Assembly: GCA_017938695.1 (NCBI GenBank)
Contig: JAGBBA010000040.1
Span: forward strand, 1-61,575
DNA: 61,575 nucleotides
Source: Clostridia bacterium
Lineage (GTDB): Bacteria > Bacillota > Clostridia > Christensenellales > Aristaeellaceae
Reading direction: 5' to 3'
Below the pieces are notes generated by a model. The model worked only from the letters and a program-made list of their open reading frames with translations. It was not told the DNA's origin and did not search any database. The position numbers and the translations under genes were made by a program. Shown piece by piece: positions 16,200 to 25,468 of this stretch. Each line of letters starts with the position of its first letter. Position 1 is the stretch's first letter.

Positions 16200-16907
16200 A
16201 TGCTGGGACTGTGGATCGCCCGTGACGGCAGCGGCAGGGAGAGCGAAGTGCAGGCACTACTGGACAGGCTGATGATCCCCCTGGAGGGCTTTGTGGATGC
16301 TGCTGTTAGCTATGACAGCCGCCGTGATGCTTTTCTGCGCCATGCCATAGCCGCCGTGATGCGCGGTGAGCCCCTGTCCATGCAGGGGGTGCTGACGCAT
16401 CTTTCCACCCCGGAGGCCATGCCCGGCAATGTGCTGCGCAAGTATGTTTTTCTGCAATTGAGTCTGCTGCCCTACCTGCGCCCCAACGCTGCGGTGACCG
16501 AGCTGGAAGGCTGCTTTCTGCTGGGAAATGATTTGCTTGTCGCGCCCCTGGGCGAGGATGGGTGCATCGACGCGCAGCTTCCGGAGGGCACCTGGACGGA
16601 GCTTGCCGCCGGCGAGTGCATGCAGGGGCGGTTGCGGCGCATCCGCGGCCTGAACGAAATGCCCGTCCTGGCCCGGGAGAACAGCATCATCCCCATTGGC
16701 GTGAATGACCGCACCACCACCGCTGACGATGCCGACCGGGTGACCCTGCACTGGTTCCAGCCGCAGGGGGAAGCCATTTGCACCCTGGCAGACGGCACCA
16801 GTTATCATTTGATGGCGCAGGATGGCCGGTACACGGCGGAGAGCACATCAGCAAAGGTGTGGCATGTGATCGTACACCGGGACGGGGAAGAAGTTTTCGT
16901 CCGGTAA
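16200..16907 (+). CDS. Stand-alone GH31 C-terminal-like protein
   Basis: A 235-aa protein resembling only the end of GH31 alpha-glucosidases: LLPYLRPNAAV, LLGNDLLVAPLGEDG, LPEGTWTELAAGE and NEMPVLARENSIIPIG. These belong to the final barrel helix and the proximal beta domain; the catalytic Asp residues (WxDMNE region) are absent. The N-terminal 80 residues only vaguely recall the barrel. GAGGTGA precedes ATG 16200, and a TATAAT lies at 16176-16181, so it is probably expressed. It may be a decayed alpha-glucosidase or a repurposed binding protein. Confidence 0.6.
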   Translation: MLGLWIARDGSGRESEVQALLDRLMIPLEGFVDAAVSYDSRRDAFLRHAIAAVMRGEPLSMQGVLTHLSTPEAMPGNVLRKYVFLQLSLLPYLRPNAAVTELEGCFLLGNDLLVAPLGEDGCIDAQLPEGTWTELAAGECMQGRLRRIRGLNEMPVLARENSIIPIGVNDRTTTADDADRVTLHWFQPQGEAICTLADGTSYHLMAQDGRYTAESTSAKVWHVIVHRDGEEVFVR

Positions 16908-16935
16908 TGCAGGGGTTTCGCTGCTGCGGCAGCGA

Positions 16936-16962
16936 GGCGGGGGCTTTCCGATCGCCCCCGCC
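16936..16962. other. GC hairpin after GH31-like gene
   Basis: Perfect 9-bp stem (arms 16936-16944, 16954-16962) with no T-run; may act with the next hairpin. Confidence 0.4.
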
Positions 16963-17012
16963 ACCCCTTCGGGCCCCCATATTTTTAGTTGATCGTAAAT
17001 GAAACAAAAAAG

Positions 17013-17042
17013 AAAGCAGCTTGCATCAACAAGCTGCTTTTT
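17013..17042. terminator. Bidirectional terminator
   Basis: 11-bp stem AAAGCAGCTTG/CAAGCTGCTTT flanked by A and T runs, between the converging GH31-like and DegV genes. Confidence 0.75.
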
Positions 17043-17059
17043 CACATATTGCCGGGTCA

Positions 17060-17181
17060 CCCCGAATGGGTTTCGAAAGGGCCGAACGGCCCTTCGCGGG
17101 GTGCAGGGGCAGAGCCCCTGCTCAGGGGAGTCCAGAGGGGATGAAATCCCCTCTGGTGGGGTCCAGGGGCAAAGCCCCTGG
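17060..17181. repeat. Four-hairpin intergenic repeat, copy 1
   Basis: Starts with CCCCGAATGGGTTTCGAAAG, shared with copy 2 at 48232. Four hairpins follow: AAGGGCC/GGCCCTT, CAGGGGC/GCCCCTG, CCAGAGGGGAT/ATCCCCTCTGG and CCAGGGGC/GCCCCTGG. The last ends on the base before the stop codon of the DegV gene. The same order occurs in copy 2 with different stem bases. Confidence 0.8.
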
Positions 17182-18069
17182 TCAGTCTTTGCGTTCGGTG
17201 CCCCAGAAGAAGAGGGCGACGGTGCCGGGGCCGGTGTGGCTGCCGATGGTGGTGCCGATGTGGTTGATTTCGACCTTGCCGTTGAGGTTGGGGAAACGGG
17301 TTTCGATCAGGTCGGCCACGGCGCGGGCGTCATCGTAGCAGGCGGACTGGCTGATGTAGCACTTGCCGGCATAGTCGGTGCCGTCCTGGGCATGCTCGGC
17401 CATGCGGTCAACGATGGCGGAGATTACCTTGCGCTTGGTGCGGATCTTCTCGCGGGGGATCAGCTTGCCTTCGTAGCTGACGTTCAGCAGGGGGCAAATG
17501 TTCAGCAGCTTGCCCACGAAGCCGGAGGTCTTGCTGACGCGGCCGCCCTTGATGAAGAAGGTCAGGTCGGAGGTGAAGAACCAGTGGTGAAGGTTCAGCT
17601 TGTGGCTCTCGGCCCAGGCGGTCAGGTCGTCCAGGGACATGCCCTCGTCGCGCAGGTCGGCCAGCTTATCCATCAGAAGGCCAAAGCCGGAGGAGGCGGC
17701 CAGGGAGTCCACAATGTTGACCTTGCGGCCGGGGAACTTGGCTTCCAGGCTTTCCTTGGCCAGACGGGCAGAGTTGTAGGTGCCGGAAATGCCGGAGGAC
17801 AGCGTGAGGTGCAGTACATCCAGCCCCTGCTCCAGGAAGGGGGTGAAATAGGCCTCGAATTCCTCGGCATTCACCTGGGCGGTACGGGTGTCGGCACCGT
17901 CCACCATGGCCTGATAGAACTTGTCGAAGGGCATGGACTGGCCCAGGTCGTCGGCATAATCAACGCCGTCGAGCTGGTAGTGGAAGCAAACGTAGTGGAT
18001 GTTGCGCTGCTCGAAGTGCTCGCGGGACAGATCGGCCGTGGAACAGCAGCTGAGTACATAATTGGGCAT
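17182..18069 (-). CDS. DegV family fatty-acid-binding protein
   Basis: A 295-aa cytoplasmic protein with the two-domain DegV fold. Members bind a fatty acid and can deliver it to the FakA kinase. Family signs: an early CSTADL segment, LTLSSGISGTYNSA, NIVDSLAASSGFG and FIKGGRVSKTSG; the final IGTTIGSHTGPGTVALFF is the typical C-terminal glycine motif. The chosen ATG is seven nt after GGAGG; an ATG six bases earlier is too near it. Gene ends exactly at the four-hairpin repeat. Confidence 0.92.
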   Translation of the reverse strand: MPNYVLSCCSTADLSREHFEQRNIHYVCFHYQLDGVDYADDLGQSMPFDKFYQAMVDGADTRTAQVNAEEFEAYFTPFLEQGLDVLHLTLSSGISGTYNSARLAKESLEAKFPGRKVNIVDSLAASSGFGLLMDKLADLRDEGMSLDDLTAWAESHKLNLHHWFFTSDLTFFIKGGRVSKTSGFVGKLLNICPLLNVSYEGKLIPREKIRTKRKVISAIVDRMAEHAQDGTDYAGKCYISQSACYDDARAVADLIETRFPNLNGKVEINHIGTTIGSHTGPGTVALFFWGTERKD

Positions 18070-18230
18070 GATCATTCCTCCTGGATAATGCCGTATGAAT
18101 CAATGAACAAAGATATTATACAACGTTTCAGCCCAAAACGGAACCCCTATTTTTTATTAAAAACCGTACAACGGTTTTTCAAAAACCGGAACAATGCGAA
18201 ATGCGGGTGACGCAGGCGCAACGGACAAAA

Positions 18231-18266
18231 GAACCGTCCGCAGGCGGTGAGGCTTGCGGACGGTTC
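18231..18266 (-). terminator. Terminator after alpha-galactosidase
   Basis: 15-bp stem (18231-18245 and 18252-18266, one wobble) followed on the minus strand by TTTT-rich sequence. Confidence 0.7.
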
Positions 18267-18288
18267 GGCATGGTTGTGTTGCGGGGGC

Positions 18289-20478
18289 TTATGCTTCCAC
18301 GATGTGGATCAGCTTGCCTTTGAAATCGCCCCACATGTTGCTAACCAGGATGCCGGCCTGCATCAGGGTGCTGCCCAAATAGGTGCGGTCCTCGCCCTCG
18401 ATGCGGTAGAGCTTATCGGGGCACAGGCCCTTGAGCAGAATGCGGCGGGAGTGGGAGCTGGGACGGCCCAGCACCTGGATGAAGGTGACCAGGGCTTCGG
18501 ACTTGTCCTTCTTCACCACCATCCAGCAGTCGTACAGGTGGTTCTGCTGGTAGGAGGCCACGCGGTAGTAATCGCCGGTGCGCACCAGGTCGTTGTACTT
18601 GTGGTACATGGCCACCTGGTCGGGGATCATGTTGCGGTCTTCCTCGGGGATCTTGGTCACATCCAGCTCATAGCCGAAGGTGCCGGCCAGGGCCACGTAG
18701 CCGCGGGTCTCGAAGGGCGTGGTGCGGCCCACGGTGTGGTTGGGGCAGTCGCTGACGTGGGCACCCATGGCGGACAGGGGGTAGATCAGCGCGGTGCCTT
18801 CCTGGATGGACAGACGCTCAACGGCGTCGGTGTCGTCGGAGCACCAGATCTGGGGGCCGTAATACAGCATGCCTGCGTCGAAGCGGGCACCGCCGCCGGA
18901 GCAGTTCTCCAGCAGGATGTGGGGGAACTCGCTGGTCAGGCGTTCCTGCAGGCGGTACACGCCCAGCACATACCGGTGGTACAGTTCGCCCTGGCACTCG
19001 GCAGACAGGGCGTAGCTGCCCAGGTCGGACAGGGGACGGTTCATGTCCCACTTCACATATTCGATGTTGGCGCTGCGCAGCACCTTCGAAATCATGTCGA
19101 ATACATTGTCCTGGATCTCTCTGCGGGACATATCCAGCACATACTGGTTGCGGCCCAGTGCAGCGGTGCGGCCGGGGATCTGGATGGCCCAGTCGGGATG
19201 GGCGCGGTACAGGTCGGAATCGGGGCTGATCATTTCCGGCTCCACCCAGATGCCAAACTTCATGCCCAGCTTGTTCACTTCATCCACCAGGTACTTCAGG
19301 CCGCCGGGGAGCTTCTCTTCGTTCACGAACCAGTCGCCCAAGGCGCGGTTGTCGTCGAAGCGGTTGCCGAACCAGCCGTCGTCCATCACCAGCATTTCAA
19401 TGCCCAGCTTGGAGGCCTGGCGGGCGATATCCAGCAGCTTTTCGGTGTTGAAGTTGAAGTAGGTGGCCTCCCAGTTGTTGATGAGGATGGGACGCTTCTT
19501 GTCGCGGTACTGGCCGCGGATGAGATGCTCGCGATACAGGTCGTGGAAGGCGTGGCTCATGCCGTTGAGGCCCTCGGCAGAGTACACCAGCACGGCTTCG
19601 GGGGCCTGGAAGCTCTCGCCGGGGTTCAGCTTCCAGCAGAAGCCCTCGGGGTTGATGCCGGTCATCACGCGCACGTTGTCGAACTGGCCGCGATCCGCCA
19701 GGGTGAGGAAGTTGCCGGAGTAAACCAGGTTGATGCCGTACACATCGCCAGCGTCCTCGGTGGCGTTCTTGTCCAGCAGGGCCATGAAGGGATGGGTCTG
19801 ATGGCCTTCCTCGCCGCGGATGGAGGACATGCCCTGGATGCCGTAATTCACCGGGGTGCGGTTGATGCGGCGTTCACGGGCCCAGGAGCCGGTGAGCAGG
19901 ATCTTGTCATACTCGTTGTTGTCCATGTCCATGGAGGCGGACATGATGCGGTCGATATACACGGGCGCGTCGCTTTCGTTGATCAGCTTCACGCTGCGAA
20001 CCACCGCGTCGATGCCCTCGAAGATGCTGTAGGAAAGGATGGCCTTCACCTTCAGCACCTTGTCGGTCAGCACCAGCTCCAGGGTTTCGGTATCATCCTC
20101 GCTGCCCCAGGTGGCAGGCAGGCCCTCCAGGGGCTTTTTGCCCTTGTAGATGTTGTAGCTGTCCAGGGTCAATTGCAGGGCACGGTGGCCGCCGCTGCTG
20201 CGCACCACAATGGCACTCTCGCGGAAGTCGCCGATGCCGCCGGTGGGGTATTCCATGGGGAAGCAGTCCAGGAAGGACAGCCGGTCGCGGGCGTTGACTT
20301 CGGGGGTGAAGGGGCCTTCGCCGGTGCGCATCAGGTAGGTCACATCGTCCTGGCCCAGCTTTTTGCCAAAGTAGGCATGGCCCACAAAGCCCTCGGCATC
20401 CACCACGCCGATGACGTAAGAGGCGGCCTTGGTATCCAGCTGGAAGCTTTTGTTGTTTGCATTGTAACGGATCGCCAT
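18289..20478 (-). CDS. Alpha-galactosidase, GH36
   Basis: A 729-aa intracellular enzyme, the usual length for tetrameric bacterial GH36, that releases alpha-1,6-galactose from raffinose or melibiose. Visible: LVMDDGWFGNRFDD and GIWVEPEMISPDSDLY in the barrel, nucleophile Asp in YVKWDMNRPLSD, and the acid/base Asp in WCSDDTDAVERL after LLENCSGGGARFDAGML. An N-terminal beta-supersandwich fills residues 1-320. No signal peptide. AGGAGTGAGC precedes the ATG. The divergent AraC-type regulator next door is its likely activator. Confidence 0.93.
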   Translation of the reverse strand: MAIRYNANNKSFQLDTKAASYVIGVVDAEGFVGHAYFGKKLGQDDVTYLMRTGEGPFTPEVNARDRLSFLDCFPMEYPTGGIGDFRESAIVVRSSGGHRALQLTLDSYNIYKGKKPLEGLPATWGSEDDTETLELVLTDKVLKVKAILSYSIFEGIDAVVRSVKLINESDAPVYIDRIMSASMDMDNNEYDKILLTGSWARERRINRTPVNYGIQGMSSIRGEEGHQTHPFMALLDKNATEDAGDVYGINLVYSGNFLTLADRGQFDNVRVMTGINPEGFCWKLNPGESFQAPEAVLVYSAEGLNGMSHAFHDLYREHLIRGQYRDKKRPILINNWEATYFNFNTEKLLDIARQASKLGIEMLVMDDGWFGNRFDDNRALGDWFVNEEKLPGGLKYLVDEVNKLGMKFGIWVEPEMISPDSDLYRAHPDWAIQIPGRTAALGRNQYVLDMSRREIQDNVFDMISKVLRSANIEYVKWDMNRPLSDLGSYALSAECQGELYHRYVLGVYRLQERLTSEFPHILLENCSGGGARFDAGMLYYGPQIWCSDDTDAVERLSIQEGTALIYPLSAMGAHVSDCPNHTVGRTTPFETRGYVALAGTFGYELDVTKIPEEDRNMIPDQVAMYHKYNDLVRTGDYYRVASYQQNHLYDCWMVVKKDKSEALVTFIQVLGRPSSHSRRILLKGLCPDKLYRIEGEDRTYLGSTLMQAGILVSNMWGDFKGKLIHIVEA

Positions 20479-20652
20479 ATGCTCACTCCTGTTCTATGGA
20501 TGGGGTATACAGGTTGATCGAACGGATATCATACATTTCTATTGTACCGGAACGCATGCGAATTGGCTATACCGAATAGCGACTTGTTTCGAAATTGCAT
20601 GGTTGCTATTTTTAACATGATGTGCTATGCTTGCAGGCAAGGGGGAATCGCC

Positions 20653-21495
20653 TTGAATATTGATATCATGCCCAACAAACCGCTGTATATGGACATGGCC
20701 TACATCAACGGTAACTGGAAATATTACACCATGGACATCCACCGCCACGGCCTGCTGGAGTGCAATTATATCGCCGAGGGCAAGTGTACCTATGAGATCG
20801 GCGGCGTGCCCTATCATTTAACCAAGCGGAACCTGATCCTGCTGGATTCGTCCATTCCCCATAAGATCACCTTCAACCATGAGCATCCCTGCACGGTAAT
20901 GGGCATGTCGCTTTCCTTTGCCGATGCGCAGGCCCCTGCCGCCATGCCGGGCTTCCGGGAGGTGCTGGCGCAATCGCCGGACATGCACCGGCTGATCCTT
21001 TCGCTGGAGCAGGCACTGGTTTTCCCGGATGCCCGGGCCCTGCAGGGGGATATCCTGCGCCTGGCCCGTGAGTATGACGGCCGCCGGGATGCGCTGTACA
21101 TGAACAGCCTGAGCTACCACCTGCTGTCCCAGATCGCCAGGCTGCCGCTGACGGAACAATCCTCCGTGCAGCATTATGTGGAGAAGACGCAGAACTACAT
21201 CAAGGAGGCCTTCTATCTTATCAGGAACAATGAGCAGATCGCCGAGCACCTGGGCCTGAACGCCACTTACCTGGAAAGGATCTACAAAAAAGCCACGGGC
21301 AGCACACTGTGGGAAAGCGTGACCGCCTGCCGCATGGCCGCAGCGGAGGAACTGCTGGCCCAGCCTGCCATCCCCATCCATGAGATCGACAACATGATCG
21401 GGTTTGTGAACCGGCAGACCTTCTACCTGCAATTCAAAAAGCGGTACGGCATGTCGCCCACGGAATTCCGGAAAAACAAAATGAACTGCCCTTGA
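20653..21495 (+). CDS. AraC-family regulator, probable activator of the GH36 gene
   Basis: A 280-aa regulator. An N-terminal cupin (about 30-110, GLLECNYIAEGKCTYEIGG) should bind the inducing sugar; two C-terminal helix-turn-helix motifs (IAEHLGLNATYLERIYKKAT and the final FVNRQTFYLQFKKRYG) bind DNA. A TTG start at 20653 is chosen from AAGGGGG seven nt upstream; an ATG at 20668 or a longer form from 20542 are alternatives. It is transcribed away from the alpha-galactosidase with only 174 bp between. Confidence 0.85.
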   Translation: MNIDIMPNKPLYMDMAYINGNWKYYTMDIHRHGLLECNYIAEGKCTYEIGGVPYHLTKRNLILLDSSIPHKITFNHEHPCTVMGMSLSFADAQAPAAMPGFREVLAQSPDMHRLILSLEQALVFPDARALQGDILRLAREYDGRRDALYMNSLSYHLLSQIARLPLTEQSSVQHYVEKTQNYIKEAFYLIRNNEQIAEHLGLNATYLERIYKKATGSTLWESVTACRMAAAEELLAQPAIPIHEIDNMIGFVNRQTFYLQFKKRYGMSPTEFRKNKMNCP

Positions 21496-21504
21496 AAAAG
21501 CAAA

Positions 21505-21540
21505 GAGCCGCCGATGCAGTTTCGGCGGCTCCGTTTTTTG
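21505..21540. terminator. Terminator between AraC gene and glgP
   Basis: 10-bp stem GAGCCGCCGA/TCGGCGGCTC with A-rich left and T-rich right flanks, serving both converging genes. Confidence 0.8.
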
Positions 21541-21554
21541 TTTTTGAGGGATGA

Positions 21555-23915
21555 TTATACGCGCCAGATCTCCTCGGCGTACTGCTGAATGGTGCGGTCG
21601 GAGGAGAACTTGCCGGCGGAGGCCACGTTCATCAGGCACTTGCGGGCAAAGGACAGGCTGTCCTTGTAGTCGCGGTTGGCCCGAAGCTTGGCGTCCATGT
21701 AGGAGGCGAAGTCCTTGAGGATGAAGTAGTGGTCCGGAGCGTGCCAGGATGCGCCTTCCAGCAGGGCGGAGTGCAGCTCATGCAGCGCGCCGTCCTCGTC
21801 GGGGAAGGTGCCGTCCACCAGGGCGTCCAGGCAACGGGCCAGCAGGGGATCGGCGTTGTAGTATTCCTTGGGGTCATAGCTGCCCTTGATGGCGTTGAGC
21901 TCTTCCACCGTGGCACCGAAGATGTAGTTGTTCTCCCGGCCAGCCTGCTCTACGATCTCGATGTTCGCGCCGTCGAAGGTACCCAGGGTCACTGCGCCGT
22001 TGAGCATCAGCTTCATGTTGCCGGTGCCGCTGGCCTCGGTGCCTGCGGGGGAGATCTGCTCGGAGATATCCGCGGCGGGGATGATCTTCTCCGCCCAGGA
22101 GCAGTTGTAGTTCTGCACGAAGACCACCTTGAGCTTGTCGCAGGTGTCGGGGTCATCGTTGACCATATCGGCGATCATGTTGATCAGGTGGATCACAGCC
22201 TTGGCCCGGGCATAGCCTGCGGCGGCTTTGGCACCGAAGATGAAGGCGGTGGGGGTAAAGTCCGGCAGGAGGCCGTCCTTCAGCCGGTAGTAGATGCCCA
22301 GGATGGACAGCGCGTTCATCAGCTGCCGCTTGTACTCATGCAGACGCTTCACCTGCACCTGGAAGATCATGTTGGGGTCCAGGACAACGCCCTCCATGTG
22401 GGCGATCTCCGCGGCCAATTGGAGCTTCTTTTCATGCTTGACCTGGATGAAATCGCGGCACAGGTCATCGTTGATATGGGGCTTGAGCTGCTCCAGCTGG
22501 TACAGGTCGGTGAGGAAGCCATCGCCGATCTTGCCTTTGATCAGGGCAGAAAGCTCCGGGTTGCACAGGCCCAGCCAGCGACGCTGGGTGATGCCGTTGG
22601 TCTTGTTCTGGAACCGCTCGGGGTAGAGGGTGAACCAGTCGGCGAACACGTCGTCCTTGAGGATCTGGGAGTGGATGGCTGCCACGCCGTTGATGGTGTG
22701 GGAGGCGTACAGGGCCAGCTGGGCCATGTGCACCTGCATCACATCGGGGTTCCACCGGTTGGGCCAGATGATGCAGCGCGTGGCGGAAACCTCCGCGTTC
22801 TTCTCGGCCATTTCCGCCTTGAAGCGGGCGTCGATCTTGCGGATGATGCGCACGATCTCCGGGCACACGGCAGACAGTAGGGGCAGATCCCACTTTTCCA
22901 GGGCTTCCTGCATCACGGTGTGGTTGGTGTAGGAGCAGGTCTCCCGGGTGATCTGGAAGGCCTCTTCGAAGGACACGCCGTCGGCCATCAGCAGGCGGAT
23001 GATCTCCGGGATGGCCATCACGGGGTGGGTATCGTTGAGCTGCACGGCATGCTCGGCAGCGAAGAAGGAATAGTCGCTGCCGTGGCGGGCCTTGTAGGCG
23101 CGGAACAGATCCTGCATGGAGGCACTGACCAGCACATACTGCTGCTCCACGCGCAGAAGCTTGCCTGCGCGGCGGGAATCGTTGGGGTAAAGGAACTTGG
23201 TGATGTTTTCGGCCTTGATCTTGTCAGCCACGGCGGCGGAGTACTTCTGCTGGTTGAACAGCGGGAAGTCGATGTCCTTCAGGCTTTCGCACTGCCAAAG
23301 GCGCAGGGTGCCGATGCTCTTGGCACCGTAGCCGATGACGGGCATATCGTAGGGCACGGCCAGCACATCGCCGGTCTTCATGGGGACGATCACGGCCTGA
23401 TCCAGCCTGCGGATGCTCCACGGGTCGCCGAAGCGGGACCAGTCGTCGGGCTCCTCGTGCTGGCGGCCGTCCACAAAGATCTGCTTGAACAGGCCGTAGC
23501 GGTAGCGCAGACCGTAGCCGGTCAGCGGCACGCCGTGGGTGGCGGCACTGTCCAGGAAGCAGGCGGCCAGACGGCCCAGACCGCCGTTGCCAAAGGCGTC
23601 ATCCTCGATGTCCTCCAGGATGGCCAGGTCGACGCCGCGCTGGGCCAGGAGCTGACGGGCTTCGTCCAGCAGGCCCAGGCAGAACAGGTTGTTGTACACC
23701 ATGCGGCCCACCAGGTATTCGCAGGAGAGGTAGTAGGCCTGCCGCTTGGTGGCACGCTCTTCCTCGCACTTGATCCAGGTGGGGGTCAGGGCCTCCATGG
23801 CAGCGGCGGAAAGGGCGTTGTGCAGCTGGATGGCATTGGCCTTTTCCAGCGTGATATGCTCCTGGGTCAGCAGGAGCTTCTCGGTTTGGGCAATGAGTTC
23901 GGTTGCGGTCATCAT
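21555..23915 (-). CDS. glgP: Glycogen/maltodextrin phosphorylase
   Basis: A 786-aa PLP enzyme that releases glucose-1-phosphate from alpha-1,4-glucan ends. The PLP lysine lies in ASGTGNMKLMLNGAV; other family blocks include FGNGGLGRLAACFLDS, LNDTHP and HEYKRQLMNALSILG. Length is slightly shorter than E. coli GlgP, as usual for Firmicutes. AAGGGGGAAATAATCC precedes the tandem ATGs. It follows malQ by only three nt, so the two are co-expressed for maltodextrin breakdown: MalQ lengthens the chains that GlgP phosphorolyses. Confidence 0.95.
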   Translation of the reverse strand: MMTATELIAQTEKLLLTQEHITLEKANAIQLHNALSAAAMEALTPTWIKCEEERATKRQAYYLSCEYLVGRMVYNNLFCLGLLDEARQLLAQRGVDLAILEDIEDDAFGNGGLGRLAACFLDSAATHGVPLTGYGLRYRYGLFKQIFVDGRQHEEPDDWSRFGDPWSIRRLDQAVIVPMKTGDVLAVPYDMPVIGYGAKSIGTLRLWQCESLKDIDFPLFNQQKYSAAVADKIKAENITKFLYPNDSRRAGKLLRVEQQYVLVSASMQDLFRAYKARHGSDYSFFAAEHAVQLNDTHPVMAIPEIIRLLMADGVSFEEAFQITRETCSYTNHTVMQEALEKWDLPLLSAVCPEIVRIIRKIDARFKAEMAEKNAEVSATRCIIWPNRWNPDVMQVHMAQLALYASHTINGVAAIHSQILKDDVFADWFTLYPERFQNKTNGITQRRWLGLCNPELSALIKGKIGDGFLTDLYQLEQLKPHINDDLCRDFIQVKHEKKLQLAAEIAHMEGVVLDPNMIFQVQVKRLHEYKRQLMNALSILGIYYRLKDGLLPDFTPTAFIFGAKAAAGYARAKAVIHLINMIADMVNDDPDTCDKLKVVFVQNYNCSWAEKIIPAADISEQISPAGTEASGTGNMKLMLNGAVTLGTFDGANIEIVEQAGRENNYIFGATVEELNAIKGSYDPKEYYNADPLLARCLDALVDGTFPDEDGALHELHSALLEGASWHAPDHYFILKDFASYMDAKLRANRDYKDSLSFARKCLMNVASAGKFSSDRTIQQYAEEIWRV

Positions 23916-23918
23916 GGA

Positions 23919-25394
23919 TTATTTCCCCCTTTGACAAGCAATGTTGATATCTCGAAGCCGCTGGGCGGTCTCACGGGTGGTGGCACCGGGCAGCATGCGC
24001 CACTGCCAGTTGGTGCCGATGGTGCCCGGCAGGTTCATCCGGGCTTCGCTGCCCAGGCAGAGCACATCCTGCATGGGCACCATAGCGATCTTGGCCTTGG
24101 AGGCCATCACCGTGCGGATGAAAGCCTGGGGCGCATCCTCCAGGTCGTCGAAGCCCGCCACGCGCCGGGCGTGGTTCAGGGCGTTTTCATCAGCGGAGCG
24201 TACCCAGCCCAGCACGGTGTCGTTGTCGTGGGTGCCGGTGTAGGCCACGCAGTTTTCGTTGTAGTTGGCAGGCAGATGGGGGTTGCCGTCATCGCCGCCA
24301 AAGGCAAAGGAGAGCACCTTCATGCCGGGGTATTTCACATAGTCCAGCAGCTTGTATACCCGATCGCTCAGGCACCCCAGATCCTCGGCGATGATGGGCA
24401 GGCCGGGCAGCTTTTTGTTCAGCACATTGAACAGGTGCTTGCCAGGGCCCACTACCCATTTGCCGTTGCGGGCATTGGGCGCGCCGTAGGGTACGGAGTA
24501 GTAGTTGGCAAAGCCGATGAAGTGATCCACGCGGATGAAATCATACATCTTGGCCATGTGGCGCATGCGCTCCACCCACCAGCCGTAGCCGTGGAAGCGC
24601 AGCCAGGTCCACCGGTAGAGGGGATTGCCCCACAGCTGGCCGTCGGCGGAGAAATAATCCGGCGGCACACCGGCTACCTGCTTGGGCAAAAGCTCCTTGT
24701 CCAATTGGAAGACCTCGGGGTGCGTCCAGGTATCGGCACTGTCCTCAGCCACATAGATGGGCATATCGCCGAAAAGCTTGATGCCCAGGCCGTTGCAATA
24801 CTTTTTCAGGGCGAACCACTGCCGCTGGAAAAGATACTGGCAGAAGATATGATACCGCACTTCCAGCGAAAGCATACTGCGATAATAAACAACGCACTCC
24901 TTGCGGCGAACGCGGATATCATGGTCGGGCCACTTGGACCACATGGCACCGCCGAACTGATTCTTGATGGCGGTGAACAGGGCGAAGTCCTTCACCCAGG
25001 CGTTCTGCTGCACGAAGTCCTCCAGCTCCCGGGTCAGGTGACGCTCGGACTGGTCGAAGCAGCGGCGCAGGAGCATTTCCTTGTTCTCCTTCACGGCGGC
25101 ATAATCCACCTTGTCCAGCTGTTCGGGGGCGTACTCTTCCTCCGGCTCGTAGGAGAGCAGGCCGTCCGCCTTCAGCTTGGCGCAGGAGATCAGCATGGTG
25201 TTGCCTGCAAACACGCTGGAGGACTGGTAGGGAGATTCGCCGTAGCCCGTGGGGCCCATGGGCAGCACCTGCCACAGCGTCATGCCGGAAGCCTTGAGGA
25301 AATCAGCAAACTCATAGGCCTCCTGGCCCAGACTGCCGATGCCGCCGGGGCCGGGCAGGGAGGAAATGTGCATCAGAATACCGCTTTGACGCAT
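23919..25394 (-). CDS. malQ: 4-alpha-glucanotransferase (amylomaltase, GH77)
   Basis: A 491-aa enzyme that transfers alpha-1,4-glucan segments between maltodextrins. GH77 motifs are complete: GDMPIYVAEDSADTW, nucleophile Asp in IRVDHFIGF, acid/base Glu in IIAEDLG, and the transition-state Asp in YTGTHDNDT. N-terminal LMHISSLPGPGGIGSLG is the usual substrate-site opening. GAAAGGGCG lies before the ATG. An operator-like palindrome (25415-25428) in its leader matches one at the LacI gene. Confidence 0.95.
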   Translation of the reverse strand: MRQSGILMHISSLPGPGGIGSLGQEAYEFADFLKASGMTLWQVLPMGPTGYGESPYQSSSVFAGNTMLISCAKLKADGLLSYEPEEEYAPEQLDKVDYAAVKENKEMLLRRCFDQSERHLTRELEDFVQQNAWVKDFALFTAIKNQFGGAMWSKWPDHDIRVRRKECVVYYRSMLSLEVRYHIFCQYLFQRQWFALKKYCNGLGIKLFGDMPIYVAEDSADTWTHPEVFQLDKELLPKQVAGVPPDYFSADGQLWGNPLYRWTWLRFHGYGWWVERMRHMAKMYDFIRVDHFIGFANYYSVPYGAPNARNGKWVVGPGKHLFNVLNKKLPGLPIIAEDLGCLSDRVYKLLDYVKYPGMKVLSFAFGGDDGNPHLPANYNENCVAYTGTHDNDTVLGWVRSADENALNHARRVAGFDDLEDAPQAFIRTVMASKAKIAMVPMQDVLCLGSEARMNLPGTIGTNWQWRMLPGATTRETAQRLRDINIACQRGK

Positions 25395-25414
25395 GGTGAT
25401 ACGCCCTTTCGTAA

Positions 25415-25428
25415 TGGTATCGTTTTCA
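25415..25428. promoter_or_regulatory. LacI-type operator upstream of malQ-glgP
   Basis: TGGTATCGTTTTCA differs at 2 of 14 positions from the palindrome at 26506-26519 (TGGTAACGTTTCCA) and lies 21 bp ahead of the malQ start. Confidence 0.65.
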
Positions 25429-25435
25429 TAACCGA

Positions 25436-25464
25436 CGGAAAAGAAAGCGGGAACCGTCCCGCTT
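25436..25464 (-). terminator. Terminator after LacI-type gene
   Basis: Stem AAGCGGGA/TCCCGCTT with T-rich tail on the minus strand, just downstream of the regulator stop. It implies that malQ-glgP has its own promoter or depends on read-through. Confidence 0.65.
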
Positions 25465-25468
25465 GTGT

